Shown here: in pieces, positions 14,729 through 22,791 of the stretch
Numbering within the stretch: position 1 is the first letter of the stretch
How the letters are laid out: every line of letters starts with the position of its first letter
Assembly: GCA_003136675.1 (NCBI GenBank)
Contig: PLFE01000195.1
Span: forward strand, 1 to 33,488
Direction: 5' to 3'
Origin: Bryobacterales bacterium
Lineage (GTDB): Bacteria > Acidobacteriota > Terriglobia > Bryobacterales > Bryobacteraceae
Length of the DNA stretch: 33,488 nucleotides
Position numbers and translations under genes: made by a program
Notes under the pieces: model-generated
Seen by the model: only the letters and a program-made list of their open reading frames with translations
Told to the model about the DNA's origin: nothing
The model's database searches: none

Positions 14729-17149
14729 TTACCGATCTCGCACCGCAACGATGGGATCAATCGACGAAGCCCGCCGCGCCGGGAAGAAACTCGCCGCCGC
14801 GGCGCTGGCCGCCAGCAGGAACGCCGCTCCTAGCATGATCTTCGGATCGTACGCGTCGCTTCCCATCCATCCCTGGAGGACTCGATGAAAAAGCAGGATG
14901 AACCCCGCGCCCAAGGTCAGTCCCGCTCCCACGCTCTTCGCCGTCGATGCAAACACCAGCCTCAGAACGTGTGCCTGCTGCGCGCCCAGGGAAATGCGGA
15001 TTCCGATCTCACTGGTCCGCTGAGACACCGTGTAGGAAACCACGCTATACAATCCCATCGCTGCGAGTATCAATGCCAGAAAGGCAAAACCGCCAAAAAT
15101 GCTCGCAATAAGTCGCTGTTGCGCCCACTCCGGCTGGATGGTGATCCATTGATCGAGGTTACGCACGTTGCCCGAAACTTGCTGGTCCCCGTTCACCGCC
15201 CGCACTTGCGCGCGAACGCTACGCAGCACCTGCAATGGAGGCGTCGTCGTGCGAACCAGAATCTGCGTGTACATCCGCATATAGACGGTATACGGAAAGT
15301 AAGCGGCCGGCCGGATCTTATTGCGCAATCCGTCGTCGCGCGCGTCCGCCACTACGCCAACCACCTGGAACCACCCATCGCTATCCGGAATCGCCGGCGA
15401 GTAGATCGAGTCGCTCTTCATTTTGGGTATCCGGATCTGGTGACCCACGGCGTCCCCCTTAGGCCAGTATTGGTGCGCCATCGTTTCGTTGATCACCGCT
15501 ACCCGGTCGCCCCGCGCCGTCGCAATCCGGTCCCACAAGCGCCCTTGCCCCATGGGTATGTGCAGTACGTCGAAATATTCCGGGCTGACTAAGTTCGCCA
15601 GTAACTCCTGTGCCTCGTTGGATTGCCGTCCCAGAATCTCAAATCCGATCGCCCATCCATTGTTCGGCGGGGTGGCATTGGAGGAAATCCCCGCCGAAAC
15701 CACTTCCGGCAGGGTGGAGATGCGTTCCCGTAATTTTTCGAAATACGTAGAGCGCTGCTCCCAGGTCATGTAAGTGTTATCGTGAACCGGTATCCCGACC
15801 GACATTACGTTGTGAGGGTCGTATCCCAGGTCCGCGTGCATCAAGCGCAGGAATCCTCCGACCGCCGCCCCGGCTGTCGTTAGCAACACTACAGTCAGCG
15901 CAATCTGCCCGGCCACTAACGCGGAGCTCATCCCTTTACCTCTGACTCCGCTCGAAGCCTTGCGCGTGTTCGCTTGAATCAAGTGCGCGATATCCGGCCT
16001 TGACAGGGAAAGCGCGGGCGCTAGTCCGAAAAAGATACTGGTCAGCACGGCCAGCCCGATGCTGAAGAAGAACACCGGAAAATTGAGCCCGATCGCCGCT
16101 TCGTTCGGAAACGAGCCAAGCGGCAGCCACGCCACCATCAACGGCACCGTGCGGTAGGCAAGCGCGACACCGAGCAACACTCCGCCCAGCGACAACGCCA
16201 GCGATTCAATGAGTAGTTGTGAAACCAACCGCGCTCTTCCCGCGCCGATCGCGGCGCGCACCGCAAACTCGTGGCTGCGAGCCGTCCCTCGCGCCAACAG
16301 CAGAATCGATACGTTCGCGCATCCGATCAGCAGCAGCAGCGCAACCGCGCCCAATAGCAGCCAGAGCGTCTTGCCCACCCGCTCCGCGAATTGATCGCCT
16401 AACCCTTGCACCGCCACTTTGAAGTGGTCCGGAAACCGCGCCGGCTGCTGTCTCGCGAACTGCTCCACAAGCGGTTGTAACGCCGCGTCAGCGGCCGCGT
16501 ACGAAACCCCGTTTTTCAGCCGGATCTCGCAGGTAAACGCTGCATTTGAATCGGAGGTTGGCTTCAGAGGAAGGTAAACATCGGCGCCATCGCCGCCACC
16601 CCACGTGAACCTCGGTGGCAGCACTCCGATCACCACGTACGTCTTGTGAACCAACTGCAGATTCCGTCCCACCAAGTTCCGATCGCCCCCGAAATGCCGC
16701 TGCCAGAATTTGTAACTCAGCACCACCACTGGCTGCGAAGCGTCTGGGGCGCCGAATTCACGACCCAACAGCGCGGGCACGCCGAAAAAATCGAACGCGT
16801 TGGGAGTGAGGTACACCCCGGCAACATCGTCCGGAAGGTCCTCGCCCGTGGTGGTAAGGCTCCAATCTTCCTGTCCGATTGCGCTCTCGACGCCAGGCGT
16901 CATCCGGAGTTGCTCGATCTGTGCCCCGTTCAGTGCGGGCCAGAGTTCATGCCCGGCTCTGTCGATCAGAACCAGGTGCACCATGCGTCCGGGATTCTTG
17001 TAAGGGTAAGGATTGATCAGCACTCCGTACACAACGCTGAAAACCGCCGTTGTGGCCCCGATCCCCAGTGCGATCGAGATGAGCGCGGTGAGAGCGAACC
17101 CCGGGCTCTTCATCAGTTGTCGAATTGCGTACCGGAAATCCTGGAGCAT
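14729..17149 (-). CDS. ADOP-type (acidobacterial duplicated orphan permease) MacB-like ABC permease
   Basis: An 806-residue membrane protein with two fused MacB/FtsX-type units. Each has one transmembrane helix, a large periplasmic MacB_PCD domain and three further helices. The first helix (about 20-45, TALISIALGIGATTAVFSV) is typical of these permeases; about 265-420 holds the three helices of the first unit, about 690-800 those of the second. Such orphan permeases are abundant in Acidobacteria and lack a linked ATPase, as here, so the ATPase must be encoded elsewhere and the substrate is unknown. The ATG at 17149 gives the usual MLQDFRYAIRQLMKSPGF start; the frame extends to an ATG at 17209 and a GTG at 17179, which are alternatives. 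It diverges from the FAD oxidoreductase gene. Confidence 0.93.
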   Translation of the reverse strand: MLQDFRYAIRQLMKSPGFALTALISIALGIGATTAVFSVVYGVLINPYPYKNPGRMVHLVLIDRAGHELWPALNGAQIEQLRMTPGVESAIGQEDWSLTTTGEDLPDDVAGVYLTPNAFDFFGVPALLGREFGAPDASQPVVVLSYKFWQRHFGGDRNLVGRNLQLVHKTYVVIGVLPPRFTWGGGDGADVYLPLKPTSDSNAAFTCEIRLKNGVSYAAADAALQPLVEQFARQQPARFPDHFKVAVQGLGDQFAERVGKTLWLLLGAVALLLLIGCANVSILLLARGTARSHEFAVRAAIGAGRARLVSQLLIESLALSLGGVLLGVALAYRTVPLMVAWLPLGSFPNEAAIGLNFPVFFFSIGLAVLTSIFFGLAPALSLSRPDIAHLIQANTRKASSGVRGKGMSSALVAGQIALTVVLLTTAGAAVGGFLRLMHADLGYDPHNVMSVGIPVHDNTYMTWEQRSTYFEKLRERISTLPEVVSAGISSNATPPNNGWAIGFEILGRQSNEAQELLANLVSPEYFDVLHIPMGQGRLWDRIATARGDRVAVINETMAHQYWPKGDAVGHQIRIPKMKSDSIYSPAIPDSDGWFQVVGVVADARDDGLRNKIRPAAYFPYTVYMRMYTQILVRTTTPPLQVLRSVRAQVRAVNGDQQVSGNVRNLDQWITIQPEWAQQRLIASIFGGFAFLALILAAMGLYSVVSYTVSQRTSEIGIRISLGAQQAHVLRLVFASTAKSVGAGLTLGAGFILLFHRVLQGWMGSDAYDPKIMLGAAFLLAASAAAASFFPARRASSIDPIVAVRDR

Positions 17150-17227
17150 GGAGAGCCAGAGATTCAGTTGGAGTTGCACTCCTCTTAATATCACGCAGTC
17201 CCGCTGCATTATGGCAAGATGGTTTAA

Positions 17228-18583
17228 GTGGGTTTCTTAAGCGAGAACAACCCCTCGACCGTTGTGATCGGGGCTGGCCCAACCGGCTTGAGCGCCGCTT
17301 ACCATCTTGGGCAAAACGCCGTCTTAATCGAAAAAGAGAGTCAGGTGGGTGGCTGGTGCCGATCCATCGTAGACAAAGGGTTCACCTTTGACTACGCCGG
17401 CCATATCATGTTTTCGAAGGACCCTTACGTGCATGAGATGTACAAGATCCTGTTGGGTGACAACATCCACTGGCAGGATCGGGAAGCCTGGATCCACAGC
17501 AAGAACACCTACACGCGCTATCCCTTTCAAGGAGCGCTGTACGGATTACCCCCCGCGGTGATCAAAGAATGCATCATGGGCGCGATCGAATCGCGCTACG
17601 TCGAGCCTGCCGGCGAACCCCGCAACTTTGAGGAATTCATCTATAAGGTTTGGGGCGCGGGAATCGCCAAACACTTCGCCATTCCTTACAACCGCAAAAT
17701 CTGGGCCGTGCCCCTCGCCGAAATGGAAACCAGTTGGCTGGGTGGGCGCGTGCCACTCCCCGACTTGCAGGAAATGATCGAAGGCGCGCTCTCGCCGGTT
17801 CCGAAACCGATGGGTCCCAATGCCCGTTTCGGTTATCCGCTCCGCGGCGGATTCCAAAGCCTCATGAACGGATTTCTGCCGCATCTGAAAGCTGACCTTC
17901 GGCTGGACACGCGGGTGCGCCGCGTCTCTCCCTCAGCGCATACGGTGACGCTCGACAGCGGCGAAGTGATTCCGTATGGTTCTCTCATCAGCACCATGCC
18001 GCTACCGTTGTTGATCTGCGCGATTGGCGACGAGGCGCCGCGGGAGCTTCACGATGCGGCCAGCCGCCTGCGCTACACCTCCGTGCGCTGCGTCAACCTC
18101 GGCATCGGCCGCGAGAATCTGACGGAGAAGCACTGGATCTACTACCCCGAAGACACTGTGTTCCACCGGATTTTCGTCCAGGGCAACGCCAGCCCGTATT
18201 GCAACGCGCCGGGTGGCTTCGGCCTCACCTGTGAAATCACTTATTCCGAATCAAAGCCTCTGCCGTGCGATGGCGAGGATTTGATCCGGCTTTGCATCGA
18301 AGATTGTTATAAGGTCGGCTTCTTCAGGCCCGAAGACCAGGTGATTGCCGCGAACCAGGTGGACCTGCCGTTTGCCTACGTGGTCTACGATCACGCGCGC
18401 TCGAGCAATGTCGAGTTGATCCGCGAATGGCTGCTGGGGCATGACATTGTTCTCGCCGGCAGATATAGCGAGTGGGAGTATTACAACTCAGACCACGCGT
18501 TTCTGGCGGGCAAGAAGGCTGCCGGGAAAGCCGTCGAGCTGCAGAAAGCGAGAAACCTCTGTCAGGTTACTCTCAACGCATGA
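17228..18583 (+). CDS. FAD-dependent amine-oxidase-like / UDP-galactopyranose-mutase-like oxidoreductase
   Basis: A 451-residue flavoprotein. The dinucleotide-binding motif is GAGPTG at 15-20, after strand VVI, and Glu35 (LIEKES) ends the second strand where it should bind the FAD ribose. The VGGWCRSI segment and the FDYAGHIMF stretch follow as in protoporphyrinogen-oxidase, phytoene-desaturase and UDP-galactopyranose-mutase-type flavoproteins. The C-terminal segment LAGRYSEWEYYNSDHAFLAGKKAA carries the FAD-contacting end. Similar proteins are often found in polysaccharide or lipid gene sets, but no such cluster is evident, so substrate is unknown. A GTG start at 17228 is used because an in-frame TAA lies directly upstream; the ribosome-binding site is weak. 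It diverges from the permease with under 80 bp between. Confidence 0.82.
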   Translation: MGFLSENNPSTVVIGAGPTGLSAAYHLGQNAVLIEKESQVGGWCRSIVDKGFTFDYAGHIMFSKDPYVHEMYKILLGDNIHWQDREAWIHSKNTYTRYPFQGALYGLPPAVIKECIMGAIESRYVEPAGEPRNFEEFIYKVWGAGIAKHFAIPYNRKIWAVPLAEMETSWLGGRVPLPDLQEMIEGALSPVPKPMGPNARFGYPLRGGFQSLMNGFLPHLKADLRLDTRVRRVSPSAHTVTLDSGEVIPYGSLISTMPLPLLICAIGDEAPRELHDAASRLRYTSVRCVNLGIGRENLTEKHWIYYPEDTVFHRIFVQGNASPYCNAPGGFGLTCEITYSESKPLPCDGEDLIRLCIEDCYKVGFFRPEDQVIAANQVDLPFAYVVYDHARSSNVELIREWLLGHDIVLAGRYSEWEYYNSDHAFLAGKKAAGKAVELQKARNLCQVTLNA

Positions 18584-18645
18584 CCGGAGGTAACAATCCT
18601 CTCTCAAATGAAACAACATTTTCATGCGCCACTCTAGTAAGCCCT

Positions 18646-18654
18646 TGCTATAAT
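18646..18654 (+). promoter_or_regulatory. Candidate extended -10 promoter of the phoH operon
   Basis: TTGCTATAAT contains a perfect TATAAT (18649-18654) preceded by TG and one base, an extended -10 element; no clear -35 box is seen. Transcription would start near 18661, giving a leader of about 155 nt before phoH. It is the best promoter seen for the gene block from phoH onward. Confidence 0.45.
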
Positions 18655-18758
18655 CACGCTTGGATGCAATTGGTCCGCTGCTCGCGGTTTCACTCTCTTC
18701 CCTGCCTGAAGACGTTCCTCGCCTTGAAGTTTCCTCGTTCCGTCTTACAACTCCATTG

Positions 18759-18818
18759 ATGTATTTGTCTCGTTCCATACGAATCCGATTACAGGAGGTT
18801 TCGCTCCAAACCAAATGA
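18759..18818 (+). CDS. Possible leader peptide overlapping the phoH start
   Basis: A 19-codon frame from ATG at 18759 (MYLSRSIRIR...) ends in a TGA that overlaps the phoH ATG as ATGA (18815-18818). The frame is open back to a TTG at 18660, just after the predicted promoter, which would give 52 residues. The AGGAGG sequence at 18793-18798 lies inside it and 16 nt before the phoH ATG, further than normal for direct initiation. Translation of this frame could deliver ribosomes to phoH. Chance is not excluded: it is short and has no recognisable homology. Confidence 0.25.
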   Translation: MYLSRSIRIRLQEVSLQTK

Positions 18819-19843
18819 GATCCAGCGTTCAGATTACCCGGGGTGTCGAGAGTCTCTTCGGCACTCGAGATGAGAACATACGCGTTCTGGAAACGAAGCT
18901 CGGCATTAAGACCAGCCTCGTGGAAAGCTCGCTTGAAATCGAGGGCGACGACGCGGCCGTTTCGCGCGCCGAACGCATTCTCGAAGATTACGCGGATATG
19001 GTGAAGGAGGGCGTCGTGTTTACCAACGGCGACCTCAATAGCTATCTGCGCGTGGTGACCGAAGACCCCGACGTCTCTCTGCGAGCCCTGGTGCAGAGCG
19101 GCAAAACGCGCAATTTCGGCAAGAAAGTTCTCGCGCCCAAGACCATCAACCAAAGGCGCTACCTGGAAGCGATCGAACGCAATGATCTGGTATTCGGCAT
19201 CGGCCCGGCGGGCACGGGGAAGACTTATCTCGCCGTCGCCATGGCGGTTTCCGCGCTGCTCTCGAAACGGGTGAGCCGCATCATCCTGACACGCCCTGCT
19301 GTGGAAGCGGGCGAGAAACTGGGTTTCCTGCCAGGCACGCTAAGGGAAAAGGTCGACCCTTATCTCCGCCCTCTGTACGACGCTCTTTACGACATGCTGG
19401 AAGCCGACAAAGTGGAGAAGCTGATCGAGAAGCTCACCATCGAAGTGGCGCCCATCGCCTTCATGCGCGGCCGCACGCTCAACGACAGCTTCATCATTTT
19501 CGACGAAGCGCAAAACTCCACCCCGGAGCAGATGAAGATGGTGCTCACGCGCCAGGGCTTCAGTTCGAAAATGGTTGTCAACGGCGATCCCACGCAAGTA
19601 GACCTTGGCATGGGCCGCAGAAGCGGTCTGATGGACGCCGCCGAAATCCTGAACGGAGTCGAAGGCATCAGTTTCGTCCACTTCAATGAACGGGACGTGG
19701 TGCGCCACAGCTTAGTCCAGCGCATCGTGAAAGCTTATGAACGGGCGAATGACGCCAGCGCGCGGCAACTGGGCCTCAACTTATCCGAGCCTTTGCCGGA
19801 AGCCGCGATGGCGCACACGGGCGCGTTCCGGCAAACGAATTAG
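18815..19843 (+). CDS. phoH: PhoH-like ATPase (YbeZ)
   Basis: A 342-residue cytoplasmic P-loop ATPase of the PhoH/YbeZ family, which is tied to RNA metabolism and to YbeY in ribosome maturation. Walker A is GPAGTGKT at 130-137 and Walker B is FIIFDEAQN with D230-E231. The segment around NGDPTQVDLG is the conserved sensor region. The N-terminal 80 residues look like a KH-type RNA-binding fold. Length is normal. The ATG has no close Shine-Dalgarno sequence; AGGAGG is 16 nt away. It leads a tight set: ybeY starts 3 nt after its stop, and this phoH-ybeY order is typical across bacteria. Confidence 0.96.
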   Translation: MRSSVQITRGVESLFGTRDENIRVLETKLGIKTSLVESSLEIEGDDAAVSRAERILEDYADMVKEGVVFTNGDLNSYLRVVTEDPDVSLRALVQSGKTRNFGKKVLAPKTINQRRYLEAIERNDLVFGIGPAGTGKTYLAVAMAVSALLSKRVSRIILTRPAVEAGEKLGFLPGTLREKVDPYLRPLYDALYDMLEADKVEKLIEKLTIEVAPIAFMRGRTLNDSFIIFDEAQNSTPEQMKMVLTRQGFSSKMVVNGDPTQVDLGMGRRSGLMDAAEILNGVEGISFVHFNERDVVRHSLVQRIVKAYERANDASARQLGLNLSEPLPEAAMAHTGAFRQTN

Positions 19844-19846
19844 CCA

Positions 19847-20344
19847 ATGGGCTTAGCACCTTCCGTCCAACCCTCGGACCCACTGATAACTTTCCGGCGC
19901 GTGCCAGCGCGCGCCGGGCTCGATCGCAACGAACTGGAGCGTTTCGCGCACAGTCTTTACACCAGCGTCGCGAAAGGCCGCAGCTTCCACTGCCTCATCA
20001 CGGGGGATGCCGACCTCCGCCGCTGGAACCGCGAGTTTCTGCGCAAAGACTACCCTACCGACGTTCTTTCTTTCCCTGCGCAAGGGCCGCGGCATCTGGG
20101 TGACTTGGGTGACCTCGGCGATTTAGCCATCTCGCGCCATCGCGCCGCTCAACAGGCAGTCGAGTTCGGGCATACTTTAAGTGAGGAAGTGAAGTTGCTC
20201 ATGTTACACGGCCTTCTCCATCTCACCGGGCTCGATCATGAGCGCGATCAAGGAGAGATGGCGCGCGCCGAAAGGCGGTGGCGAACCAAACTGGGGCTCT
20301 CCGCCGGACTCACCGAACGGAGTCTCGTCAAGGCCGCGCGATGA
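19847..20344 (+). CDS. ybeY: YbeY endoribonuclease / rRNA maturation factor
   Basis: A 165-residue metal-dependent RNase used in 16S rRNA 3' processing and ribosome quality control. The zinc site is complete: His121, His125 and His131 in HGLLHLTGLDH. The conserved TDVLSFP segment (about 71-77) is present. An oddity is three consecutive LGD units at residues 84-92 (nt 20096-20122) before LAIS, where the family usually has a single LGD before the I/V-x-I-S strand; this looks like a small in-frame 9-nt duplication series. The stop overlaps the next start as ATGA (20341-20344). No Shine-Dalgarno sequence is seen before the ATG, so translation probably depends on phoH, whose stop is 3 nt upstream. 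Confidence 0.94.
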   Translation: MGLAPSVQPSDPLITFRRVPARAGLDRNELERFAHSLYTSVAKGRSFHCLITGDADLRRWNREFLRKDYPTDVLSFPAQGPRHLGDLGDLGDLAISRHRAAQQAVEFGHTLSEEVKLLMLHGLLHLTGLDHERDQGEMARAERRWRTKLGLSAGLTERSLVKAAR

Positions 20345-21600
20345 TTCTGTTTAGCTCTTTGGCGCTGGGTGCGCTGGCGGTCGTGCTGCTTCTCATTTCC
20401 ACCGTGCAGCAGTTGTATCTGGAATCTCAGCGGCTCCGCATGCGCGATGTTCCCATGCAGCAGTTTTTCCGTTCCACGCTGGAAGCCCGCCTGGGTTTCA
20501 CCATCGAACGGGGATCCCTCGCTTTCTCCCTGATCAAGCACGGCGCGCTTTTGCTCACCGGTGTTCTGGTGCTCTCCTTCGCGGTGGATGACGGCCGCAT
20601 GAGTGCCCTGTCGGTCATAGAAGCCGCGTGCAGCGGATGGGTGCTCATGTTTGTTTTCGCGTACCTGGTTCCCACGTTGCTTTACCGGCGAACCAGCGGC
20701 GTGTGGATCTTGCCTCTGGTTCCCGTTCTGAAGCTGTGCGCGAACATCATGCTTCCGGCCGTCGTGCTGCTGCACTTCCTGCAATCCCTGGTGGACATCA
20801 CCAATGAGCAGACCGTCGAAACCGACGCGCCGTCCCCCGCCGAGAACATCGACACGCTCATCACGGCCGGCGCGGAGGAAGGGCTCATTGAAGAAGAGGA
20901 CCGCAAGCTGATCCAGAACGTGGTCGAGTTCGGCGATAAAGTGGTTCGCGAAATCATGACGCCGCGGCCCAATATGGTCGCCATCCGGTCCGATGCGCCG
21001 CTTGAGCAATTGCGCCAGCTCGTGATCCACGAGCAGTATTCCCGTATTCCTGTCTACGAAGGCACCATCGATCAGATTATCGGTTTTGTCCACGTGCGGG
21101 ATATGTTCGAACTCGAAGAAGAAGAGCGCTCGCGCCGCACCATACAAGACCTGATGCGGCCCATTCGCTTTGTCCCGGAATCCAAGTCCGTGCATGATCT
21201 GATGCGCGAAATGCAGCAGGAAGGCGCGCACATGGTGGTTGTGGTGGATGAATACGGCAATACGGCGGGATTGGCCACGCTGGAAGATCTGGTGGAGGTG
21301 ATTCTCGGCGAAATCCGCGATGAACATGAACCCGAAACGGACGTGCAGGTGGATGCGCAGGGCGCCTTCATTGTGCCCGGCGGCTTCGATCTGTCCCGGC
21401 TTGCGGACATGCTGGAGCTCAAGATCGAGAGCGATATCGAATCCACCACCGTGGGTGGTTTGGTGACCGAATGGCTCGGACGAGTGCCGCAGCCGGGCGA
21501 AACGGTGGAGCACGACGGCGTGCGCATCGATGTGCTCGCCGGCGATGAACTGCGCGTGGAGCAGGTTCGCGTCAGCAAGCAGCAGGCGGTCAAGCAATGA
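20341..21600 (+). CDS. CorC/HlyC-CNNM family membrane protein
   Basis: A 419-residue protein of the CNNM/CorC (hemolysin-like) family, linked to Mg2+ and Co2+ transport. The N-terminal part (1-175) is a DUF21-like membrane domain with four hydrophobic segments (about 3-23, 65-85, 95-115, 135-160). Two CBS domains follow, starting about 208 with MTPRPNMVAIRSDAPLEQ and about 275 with MRPIRFVPESKSVHDL, with the typical VVDEYGNTAGLATLEDLVEVILGEI end. A CorC_HlyC C-terminal domain (about 335-410) includes GLVTEWLGRVPQPGE. The ATG at 20341 overlaps the ybeY TGA; the open frame reaches 20278, but only the shorter start fits coupled translation. Era follows by another ATGA overlap. Confidence 0.9.
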   Translation: MILFSSLALGALAVVLLLISTVQQLYLESQRLRMRDVPMQQFFRSTLEARLGFTIERGSLAFSLIKHGALLLTGVLVLSFAVDDGRMSALSVIEAACSGWVLMFVFAYLVPTLLYRRTSGVWILPLVPVLKLCANIMLPAVVLLHFLQSLVDITNEQTVETDAPSPAENIDTLITAGAEEGLIEEEDRKLIQNVVEFGDKVVREIMTPRPNMVAIRSDAPLEQLRQLVIHEQYSRIPVYEGTIDQIIGFVHVRDMFELEEEERSRRTIQDLMRPIRFVPESKSVHDLMREMQQEGAHMVVVVDEYGNTAGLATLEDLVEVILGEIRDEHEPETDVQVDAQGAFIVPGGFDLSRLADMLELKIESDIESTTVGGLVTEWLGRVPQPGETVEHDGVRIDVLAGDELRVEQVRVSKQQAVKQ

Positions 21601-22505
21601 GTGAATTTGTTTCCGGCTTTGTCTCCATTCTGGGGCGTCCGAACGCGGGCAAATCCACGCTGCTGAATGCGCTGGTGGGGAGTAAGGTCGCCATCGTCGC
21701 CGATAAACCGCAGACTACGCGCACGGCGATTCAGGGCGTCTACACCAGCGAACACGCTCAAATTGTCTTCGTGGATACTCCGGGAATTCACCGGCCCACT
21801 TCCCCCATTCAGAAGCGGATGATGGATAGCGTTCGCGCTTCTCTCGATGAACGCGATCTGCTGCTTTACCTGGTGGATGCCACCAACACTCCGGGAGAAG
21901 CCGATCGCGAGGCTGTCAGCGTGCTCAACCATACCGAGTCGCCAGTGATCCTGATCGTCAACAAGACCGATCTCCTGGAGAATCGCGAGCAGACCCTGCC
22001 CGCCATTGAGTTCTTCCGCGCACTGCACAAGTTCGAAGATTTCCTGCCCGTCTCCGCGCTCGACGAGGAGGACGTGACCAAGCTCCGCGAGCTGATTACG
22101 GCGCGCCTGCCGGAAGGGCCTTCGTATTTCCCGGCGGATCACATCACCGACCAGCCTGCGCGTTTCCTTGCCGCTGAGCTGGTGCGCGAAAAAATTCTTC
22201 ATGAGACGCGCCAGGAAGTACCCCACTCCATTGCCGTCGTGATCGATAAGTGGGAAGAAGACGACCGGCTGATTCGCATCTACGCGACTATCTATGTGGA
22301 ACGGGATGGACAGAAAGCCATCGTCCTCGGCAGCGGCGGCTCGATGATCAAAAAGATCGGCACCGCGGCCCGCGAAGAGATGGAAAAGATCTTCGGTATC
22401 CGCATCTTTCTGGATCTGCATGTCAAGGTGCAAGCCAACTGGCGTGAGAAGCCCGCGTTCCTCAATACGCTCGACTGGCGTACAATGGCCGGAAGAGATG
22501 ACTAG
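21597..22505 (+). CDS. era: GTPase Era, 30S ribosome maturation
   Basis: A 302-residue essential-type GTPase that binds 16S rRNA near the 3' end and helps assemble the 30S subunit. G1 is GRPNAGKS at 13-20, with DTPG (in VFVDTPGI) as G3, NKTD (IVNKTDLL) as G4 and the SALDEEDV region as G5. The KH domain at the C-terminus has GSGGSMIKKIGTAAREEMEK (about 240-262). Length is normal. It starts inside the corC-like stop (ATGA) and overlaps the BON gene start by 8 nt, so it is embedded in the operon. With YbeY and PhoH this is a coherent rRNA-maturation group. Confidence 0.97.
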   Translation: MSEFVSGFVSILGRPNAGKSTLLNALVGSKVAIVADKPQTTRTAIQGVYTSEHAQIVFVDTPGIHRPTSPIQKRMMDSVRASLDERDLLLYLVDATNTPGEADREAVSVLNHTESPVILIVNKTDLLENREQTLPAIEFFRALHKFEDFLPVSALDEEDVTKLRELITARLPEGPSYFPADHITDQPARFLAAELVREKILHETRQEVPHSIAVVIDKWEEDDRLIRIYATIYVERDGQKAIVLGSGGSMIKKIGTAAREEMEKIFGIRIFLDLHVKVQANWREKPAFLNTLDWRTMAGRDD

Positions 22506-22791
22506 ACGCGTTTTTGCATTTTCCGTGTTCGGCGCTGGGGTTTCCGCGGCGGCTTTGATGGGTGCGGACAAGACGGTTTCCGACGACACGCTCACCGATC
22601 GAGTGCGCATGAAACTCGCCGCCGACCAGATTGTGAAGGGCGGCGCTATCGGTGTGGATGTGAAGGATGGCGTGGCCACGCTAAGCGGTACGGTCGATTC
22701 GGAGAAACGAAAAGGCAAGGCCGAGAAGCTGGCGAAAAAAGTGCAGGGCGTCAAGAGCGTCGTCAATCAGATTCAGGTTGTCATTAAGTAG
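22498..22791 (+). CDS. BON-domain secreted protein
   Basis: A 97-residue exported protein. The ATG at 22498 has GGAAG just before it and overlaps the last codons of era; upstream in-frame codons to 22420 lie inside era and are rejected. Residues 1-23 are a signal peptide (MTRRVFAFSV, then Gly/Ala-rich hydrophobic core). Residues about 30-95 are one BON domain, with the TLSGTVDSEKRKGKAEKLA and VKSVVNQIQV segments as in OsmY-like proteins, which are thought to bind membranes. The next gene starts at the base after its stop, so they are co-transcribed. Confidence 0.9.
   Translation: MTRRVFAFSVFGAGVSAAALMGADKTVSDDTLTDRVRMKLAADQIVKGGAIGVDVKDGVATLSGTVDSEKRKGKAEKLAKKVQGVKSVVNQIQVVIK

Noticed and set aside
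20248-22766. Long minus-strand frames opposite corC-like, era and BON genes
   Set aside because: They lie wholly antisense to well-identified genes, are rich in His, Arg and Ser, and show no domain or ribosome-binding site.
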